Below, in pieces: positions 8,852 to 18,000 of a stretch of DNA of 64,000 nt. The stretch comes from Lacihabitans sp. LS3-19 (GTDB lineage Bacteria > Bacteroidota > Bacteroidia > Cytophagales > Spirosomataceae), in contig NZ_RJUA01000003.1 in NCBI RefSeq assembly GCF_024343575.1, positions 124,001 through 188,000 of the forward strand, read 5' to 3'. Every line of letters starts with the position of its first letter. Positions within the stretch are counted from its first letter, which is position 1. The notes under the pieces are model-generated. The model saw only the letters and a program-made list of their open reading frames with translations, did no database searches and was not told the DNA's origin. The position numbers and the translations under genes were made by a program.

Positions 8852-8964
8852 AGTCAAATAAAAATTAGTCGATAATACCGCTTTGCAAAAAGGGACAAAC
8901 TAGAAAAAAAGTATTTGAAATTATTCTTTAAAATCAAACCTTTAAATTAATCATGGCAACAATG

Positions 8965-8998
8965 TCAAAAGCTACCACAAACCGAAATTTATGGTAGC
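8965..8998 (-). terminator. Intrinsic terminator after the 3795-residue surface gene
   Basis: On the minus strand, GCTACCA (8998-8992) pairs with TGGTAGC (8977-8971) around a 14-nt loop and is followed by TTTT. It lies 14 bp past the stop at 9012. Confidence 0.7.
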
Positions 8999-9011
8999 CT
9001 AATTAACATTC

Positions 9012-12000
9012 TTACTCTGGACAGGTCTTTATTTCCGCCTTAAAGACACTTGAGCTAATGGTCTCAAAACCCGGCTCCAGCGTTATAGAGTTACCCGCCT
9101 GGAAACTCACATATGGTTTCGGATCTACAGCAGGAATCCCCACTTTCTTGTCTGAAGTCAAGGTCTGTACAGCTTTAATCACTTCGGTTCCTGTATTGAT
9201 GTCATCGATAACTTGGACATTGTTTTCAATAACATGGATTGCTACCTGTTTGGAGCCTCCTAGGCTGCAATTCACTTGATAAACAGTTGAAACCGTTAGA
9301 TTGATTGTTAAACTTGCTCCGGTCTGTACAGAAACGCCATCATCCCAAGAAACGGTACCTGTACAACCATTGGAGTTGAGCGTAAGGGTTTGATTTGGAC
9401 ATAAAAGTGTATCTGTCGGAGAAACCGAGAAAATAATATTGTTTGTCACTAATATTTCATCGGTAGCTGTATTGGTGCATCCATTTTCGTCTGTAAAAGT
9501 ATAGGTGATTGAATGCGTTCCAATGCCTGCTATTGATGGGTCAAAATCAAATGTACCATTTTGATCGGTTACACCTATACCAGCGTATACACCAATGGTT
9601 TGTGTATTACTTACTGGGTTTCCTCCAATGATCCCTGTTTGAATTCCTGCAAAAATTGATATTTCTGAAAGGCTAAGATTGAGAGAAACCACCGGCCGAG
9701 GATTAACATGGACCAAGCTAGTATCATAAACGGTACAACCACTGCCATCACTTACCAGAACCAGCCATATATCACCATTGGCGATATCAGAGGTGGTATA
9801 AGTATTGGATGGGTCATAGAATGAAATGCTGTTTCCTGAATTTGTACTGCCTTTTTGCTGTTTAAAGAAGGCGTAGCCAAGGTTTGCACCCATAGGAGTA
9901 GCAGTGAATGTTATGGATTCTCCCTCACACACCGGTCCGTTGTTTGTCAATGACACTGTTTGATTTACGAAAGTCACTGCTACATCACAGCTGCTTTGGT
10001 TTGTGCCATCAGTGGCAAAAACCGTCACTGTGTTTGTTCCCACCCCACTGAAATTCGTTTGACTCAAACTTAGAGTTGGGTTGGCAATGCAGTTATCCGT
10101 GGCGGTTACATCCAGCATTTCTGCGGTAAGTATTGTTTCACCACAAAAATCAAGAGCAATTTCTTTGGTGGTAGGGCAGTTAATTACTGGGGCAATAATA
10201 TCAACACCCGCATTTAATACAATGTTTGTTTGCTCTGATGTACACAATGCATTACCGGTATCTCTAACTTTAACTGTGTACGTTCCGTCTGTCAAACCTG
10301 TAAAAAGTCCTGTAGTATTGCTAGTAGCAAAGTCATCGATTGAATATTCTATACCTGTACAGTAGGTACAAGAGGCTGTTACGGATATTTGACCATCATC
10401 GGCTCCCGGACAGGTCTCTACTGTAGGAGTTACAGATGCAATGGCGATGTCGCAGCAAATCGTAATGTCTACCATAAAACTATCCACATCATAACAACCT
10501 GTAGTAGCATTAGCCACCATCACATAAATCTTTTGGTCGCTTGAGATTTCCAAAATTGAAAGCTCATTGCTCACGTCAGTTGCACTTTGAGGCACCTGAC
10601 TGTGGAAGGTGGTGGTAGTGCCCGCCACACTATTATCATCAGTAATGGTCAATGTTGCCAAATCCACCACATTTGATGGACAAGTATTTACCTGCGTTGC
10701 AATATTGGTGATAGAGGGTTTTGGCTGCACATTGATGGTAATATTGGCCGTGGCTGCGAAGTTTGGCGTACAAGCGATGCCCCCGTATTCTACAAAATAA
10801 CCTGCAATTTGATCACCCGAATTTGAGTAACCGGCTATTGGGAAATCATTCCATTTGCCAGTAGTACGCATATGAAGATATTCTTCATTGTTTTGATAGT
10901 TATTAGGCTCACCTGAAATCCAATTTTGATAGACTCCTGAGATAGCTACTCCTCCTATATTTCCATCCCAAAATTGGAGTCCATTTCCATTGTCTACCAA
11001 AGCTTCTGGGCCTGTGACCCATCGCCAATCGCCACCATTTACACCGTTTATTTCTTTTCCACCAAGCCAGCCTTCACCCTGGAGTTTTGAAAACACAAAG
11101 CCATTTTCTTCCTGAGAAGTAATTGTAGCCAAATAACCGGATTGTCCATAAAGCGTTCGGACTTCCGCAGCTGCCTTTGCGGCGGTCCAGCTAATTCCCG
11201 GAGCAGCAACATATTCATAATAATGGCCATTAGGTTCAAAATACAGTTCCTCTCCTGCGGCTTTGGCCAAGTAGGTCAAAGAAACATTGCCTGTTACTCC
11301 GTTAGCAGGGGTAAAAGTGAAATTTCCGTTGCCATTGTCTGTCAATGTACCGTCTGATGGGTTGGTCAAAGAAACTTCCTGTACTTCCAAAACAGAGTTG
11401 TTTGAAGTATTGTCATTGGCCAAAAGCGAGGCTGCAGTAAAGGTGAAACTTCCATCTACACAGGCATCGATTTGATCATCAGTCAACGAAATAGTGAAGA
11501 AATTCGGGTTTTCAACAATAGTCACTTCCACGCTACAAGTACTTGTCAATGTAGCATCATCGGTAGCAGTGACGGTAACGGTATATGTTCCTGGCGTAGT
11601 GAAGGAGTATTGACTTAAAGTAATTGTAGGGGTACCGCAATTATCAGTTGCCGTGATTCCTAAGCTATCGGCATTGATGGTTTTTTCGTTACAAAGATCG
11701 ATCGTAAAAGTAGCTGTGGCTGGGCAACCAACCAGTGTAGGAGGAATATTATCTTCTACAGTTACATTAAACGTACATAAGGAGGTATTACCTGATGCGT
11801 CGGTGGTCGATAATGTAATCGTATTGGTTCCCAAAGCCAAAGAACTTCCCGCAGCCGGGCTCTGGGTTATCACAAAACCACTTCCAGCATTGCCAGGAGA
11901 ATTGGCAGTAAAGCTTAGGGGAACTGGAGTGTCTTTGTTAACGGAGCTTCCATCACCTAACGCTCCTCCTTGATTACGGCCCCAAGAATACAATTCTCCA

Positions 12001-15000
12001 TTGCTTCTTTGGCCAACATTGCTGTAGGTTTTTGTAGTTACCGAAGACCAATCTGTTATGTTACTTACTAGTACAAAGCTATTTGAGCTGTTATTTGTAC
12101 CGTTACCTAATTGACCTTCATCATTTGATCCGGTTGCCCAGGCTGTTCCATTCGATTTTAAAGCAATACTATGTATTTCACCTCCAGAAACTGATACCCA
12201 GTCTATTGCTGTACCTATTTGTACCGGAGTATATCTGTCTGTATTTGTTCCATCACCCAACTGACCATAAAAATTCCAGCCCCATGCCCAAAGGGTGCCG
12301 TTGTCTTTTATTCCATGGCTTTGTCCGTTTCCAGCCGAAACAAAAGACCAATCGGTGTCTGTCCCAACCTGAACAGGCGAATTTGAGCTGGCTCCCCCTG
12401 TTCCTAATCGACCATCAGCATTCCAGCCCCATGCCCAAAGACTTCCGTCTGTTTTAATTGCAAGGCTATGATAGAAACCGGCTGATACAAAATCCCAATC
12501 TGTATCCGTTCCAATTTGTACGGGAGTGGCTTTGGGTGAAATGGTTCCATCCCCTAATTGTCCTTGAATATTCGTTCCCCAAGCCCACAAAGTACCATTT
12601 GATTTTATAGCTAAATTATGGTTGTATCCTGCTGAAACCTTTGTCCAATCTGTATCTGAGCCAATTTGCGAAATGGTATTTACTGTATTAAATGTGCCAT
12701 TGCCTGCCTGGCCGCCATTATTCTGCCCCCAGCCATAGAGTGTTCCATTCTCTTTTAGTGCAATACTATATGCTTCACCAGCAAATACAGCTGACCAATC
12801 GATGTCTGTTCCTACCTGTATTGGGCTAAGACTCGTTCCGTTTGCAGGACCGTCACCAAACTGACCAAAGCCATCAAATCCCCAAAGCCATAGGCTGCCA
12901 TCTGCCGCTACACCCATACCATGAAAAGAGCCTTCTGAATAGGTATTGGCTAAGTAGGTGCTGCTGCTTCCGGCATTAGGAGCTCCACAATTGTCTGTGG
13001 CTGAAGCATCGCCTGTATAATCGGCCAGGGTTGCTGTGCATAAGCCCGGCTCGGTATAAACCGTAACATCGGTTGGGCAAGTTATAGTTGGCGAAATGGT
13101 ATCCAAAACGGTCACGGTGCAGTGTACGGTATCTATATTGCCATTTCCGTCGGTTGCGGTAAGCACTACGGTGTTCGCACCGATATTCTCACAGCTGAAG
13201 TTTATCAGAGGGTTTGTCTCAGTCACTGTTCCGCAATTGTCAGTACTACTGCCATCGCCAAGGCTATTGGCTGCTAGAGTGGCTGTTCCGGCTGCATCTA
13301 GGTAAAGTGTTATTTGTGAAGCAGGACATACTGCTATTGGCGGAGTATTGTCAACACCGGCAGACACAATTACATTGCTTTGCGTAGCAATACAGCCCAC
13401 ATCACCACTGTCTCTTACTTTTACGGTATAAGTTCCATCTACCAGACCTGTGAATATTCCTGTTGTATTTGGAGCAGTAGCAAAATCATCAATGGAGTAT
13501 TCGATACTTGCACAAGTGGTACAAGTAGCCACTACGCTTATTTCACCGTTATCAGCTCCAGGGCAGGTTTCGTCAGTTGGGGTAGCGGAGGTTATAGCAA
13601 TATCGCAAGCTAATACGGCTGAGCCGCTTATTGCAAAAGTGTATGTAGCTTCATTGCAATCATCACTTGTGATATTTACAATAGCCGAATGTGTGCCTGC
13701 CGTAGTTGGAGTATATCTAATTATAAAAGTTAGGTCTGAGCCTCCGTTTGCGATAGTAGAAGACGAAGGCTGTTGTAATACACTAAATTCGCTGTCACCT
13801 GTGAGTGTCACTTGATTGGTCGATGCAAGGTTAAGTGTTGAAGTACCTAGGTTTTGGATGGTAAAAGTTTTTTCTATTGGCGTTTCGGTATCTGTTCCTC
13901 CAAAGTCAGTATGATCTGTTGTATTCGGTGTAATATCACCGCTTGCAATGTCTTCACTATTTCCTTGAATATTGATTTCAGGTTTTACGACGGTCACCAA
14001 TTGGCTATCCACTTTGATATTTCCATTTCCGTCATTTGCCGTCCAATACACCTTGGTAGTTCCTAAAGGGAATGTGCCAGGTGCATCATTACTTACAGTG
14101 ATATTGCTAGAGCAGTTATCGCTTGTTGTGGCCGATCCCAGAGCTGGACTATCAACACCGTCGCAGGTATTGTTATTGGCCACCAAAATAATATCTACTG
14201 GTGCGGCGATTGTTGGAGCTGTAACATCATCTACCGTGATTGTCTGTACGCCAGAGGCAGTATTTCCAGAATTATCAGTGGCAGTCCATGTTCTGGTGAT
14301 TGTTTGATCATTTCCTGTAGGTGTTTCTGGATTTTGGGCAAAAGTAACCGACACGTCATTATCACAGTTATCAAATGCGGTCACGATTGGAACAGCTGGC
14401 AAGTCGCTTAAACATTGGATGGTAATATCAGCTGGAAGTGTATTTTCTATAGAAGAATTTGCGGAATTAATAATAAAATTATCAATGGCAGCATAGGCTT
14501 TGCCTCTACCCAATAAATCAAAAACAATTACGATGTTCTCGTTTGTTGCAGCAGATACATCCAAACCAGCAGTAACAGTCTTCCAGTTGTAAGTGAATGG
14601 CGAACTAGATGGTAAGCCTACAACAGTGTCCTGTGCTATAATAGTGCTTGCATTGGGGTTTGTGATGCTGAAGTTGTTTAGTGGATTATCATAGACAACA
14701 AGTCTCATTTCGGGTACGTCTGGATAGCTTGTATGAATACCGTCAACGAATATGGTAGTGCCATCCCAGGAGAGACCAATGGGTGATAAGTCAAATTGAA
14801 CGTTTAAATAATCATTTCCCTGCTTATTAAATTTGAATCCCAATAAATCATCTTGCCCACCAGGAGAGCCGCCGCCGCTATTCCATATACCTAAGGAATA
14901 ATTTCCAGCCTGCCCTGTATTGTCGCTATAAACGTTATTTGAGCCATTGTTTAATAAGGTTTCAACCGTAAATCGTTGTAAAAATGCTGACCCAAATAAT

Positions 15001-18000
15001 TGAGTTACAGTTTGCTGAATGGAAACATCTTTGAAATTATCAGTACCATCTACTGGAGTGATTAATGGCGTTTCAAAATTGTTATCAAATAGAGAAATTA
15101 TGGATTCATCTATGAAAGTTGGAGCTTCAGTATCTACTCCTGCAGCAACGACCACATTGCTTTCTGTGGCATTGCACCCTGCATCTCCACTGTCTCTTAC
15201 TTTTACCGTGTAGGTTCCATCTGCTAATCCGGTGAAAGTACCTGTGGTATTAAATGTCGCAAAATCATCAATAGAATATTCTATACTGGTACAAGTGGTA
15301 CATGTAGCCACAACTATGATTTGACCATCATTGGCTCCGGGGCAGGTTTCTGCTGTTGGCGTAACGGAGGTGATGGCAATGTCGCAACTCAGTTCTACAG
15401 TCACTACTGCAACGCAAGTATTTTGATTGCCGTTGACGTCGGTGACGGTCACGGTAACATTATTAGTGCCAACATCTGCAGAGTTAAAATTGGTTTTACT
15501 TAAAACACTTGTAGCAATTCCACAATTGTCAGTAGCTGATGCCAATACATCATTGACGTCCAAAGTACCGTTTCCATTATTGTCTAAAACCAAAGTAAAT
15601 GCTTGACAAGTAACGACTGGCAGGGTATTGTCTACTCCTGCGGCTACTATCACATTACTTTCTGTGGTATTACATCCAGCATCTCCGCTGTCTCTTACTT
15701 TTACCGTGTAGGTACCATCTGCTAAACCTGTAAATATGCCTGTTGTATTTGGAGCCGTAGCGAAATCATCAATGGAGTATTCAATACTTGTACAAGTGTT
15801 ACAAGTTGCTATCACAGTAATTTCTCCGTTGTCTGCTCCAGGGCATGTTTCGTCTGTTGGCGTAGCGGAGGTTATAGCGATATCGCAGCTCAATTCTACA
15901 GTCACCACTGCTACACAAGTATTTTGATTTCCGTTGACGTCGGTGACGGTCATGGTAACATTGTTTGTGCCAACATCTGCAGAAGTAAAATTGGTTTTAC
16001 TTAAAACACTTGTAGCAATTCCACAATTGTCAGTTGCAGATACTAATACATCATTGACGGCCAGAGTGCCGTTTCCACTATTGTCCAAAACCAAGGTGAA
16101 TGCTTGGCAGGTAACTACTGGAGGTGTATTATCTACCCCTGCAGCAACGACCACATTGCTTTCTGTGGCATTGCACCCTGCATCTCCACTGTCTCTTACT
16201 TTTACAGTGTAGGTTCCATCTGCTAATCCAGTGAAAGTACCTGTGGTATTAAATGTCGCAAAATCGTCAATCGAATATTCAATGCCGCTACAAGCAGAAC
16301 AAGTAGCCACTGCACTGATTGATCCATCATTTTCTCCGGGACAGGTTTCTGCAGTTGGAGTGACGGAGGAAATAGTAAGGTCACAAGGATGGATCAGTGT
16401 TAGGGAAAATTGATCAATAAAAGCATCAGAATTACTGGTTTGGGTATTTGAACAATCGGTGACTTCGTCAGTCACATTGACCGTAAGCGTTAGGTTGAAA
16501 GTTCCCCCTGCTGTTCCAGTTGCAGTTAATCCTGCCAATTGAGCTGGAGTAAGTGTCCAGGTACCATCGTTATTATTTGTACCAGCCGAAAAATTGACGG
16601 AAGCAGGTACGCCCGAAATCACAGCGTTATCTAAGGTTTCACTTCCATCTGTGTCGCTGGAACCTGTCGTATTGATTGTCAAACTAATAGTATTGTTCAC
16701 ATTTCCACTTCCGTCTTCTATGGAAATCCCAGGATTATCGGCTACTGGTGTAATATCAATGTTTAGAGTTCCTACGGATAAAGCTTGTACATCGAATGTG
16801 ACATTGGAGGTAGAGAAAAGCCCTGCTCCGTTGCTGATAGTGTAAGAAAAGCCATCGGCACCGCTATAACCTACATCTGGTGTGTAAGTAAATGTATCAT
16901 CACCATTTTTGACGATCGTACCATGGTCTGGTTGAGTAAAATTAGTGATACTGATTGTTCCGCCAGCAGGGTCAGTGTCATTGGCCAGTGGGTTAAAGGT
17001 CATGTCAAAATCTACTACCGCCAATACCTGATCAGGAATACTGGTAAAAAGAGTATTTGAGAAACCACCGATATAGGCAATGCCACCCCCTTGATTTCCT
17101 GCCGAACGCATAAATATTTGAGAAAACGCAGCTGAACTTAGGTAAAATTCGGTAGCATCATCCAATTCAATGGTTGCAAAAGATATTTCCGGTCTGGCAC
17201 TTATTGGTGTCCAAGATGGAATGCTTACTGGCTGCCCAAGTGTTAGATCTTGGAGAGAAACAGATGAGGTAGCCGAGGTGGAGGTAATCAATACCACTGA
17301 GGCAGTGGAGGTGGATCCAAGAACGGTAGTTCTAAACCTGAAATCGCCTTTCCCGTTTACATTTAGAGGGGCTATTACTGTAAGGCCAGGTTCTCCGCCC
17401 ACCTTTCCTGTGCAATTGTATACATAAGCTGGCTTAGATGTGCTGATATAATGTGGAGAATTTGTGGCAATTGTTACCGATTCCAAGTCGAGTATATAAA
17501 ACTGACCTTCATTGATGGTCGCTTTTAATTGCCCATTTACTGAAACAGTTGTATTGTTTTCTGTAGCTACTACGTAGGCCTCATCTGGATTCGAATTCCC
17601 ACTGCTTTTAAATACTACATATTCTATTCCGAGTTTTGAAACCGGCACCGTCTGTTCCCAGCCGTTATCAGTGCCTGGGTTATAGGTCAAACCAAAAGAA
17701 CCGCTGCTTACCGCTATCGGTTTATCTGAAACAACTTTGGCCCCGGTTAAATTATTCGCAACATTGTCACTCGAAATCAGATAGCTTTCACCTTCATTTA
17801 AGGTTACGCTAACTGTTGATAGAGTAGTACCTGCCCAATTCCATGTCGTATTAGGCGGTGTGGTAAAAGTAACTGAGGTGTTATTTTCGATAGCCATTAC
17901 AGATATAACAGAGCGAGAAGGAAATGTGCCTACTTCACCGTTATTCTCATAGGTTTGCAGTTGCGTGGTGCCATTGAAAAACTTGCCTTGCTGAGCTACA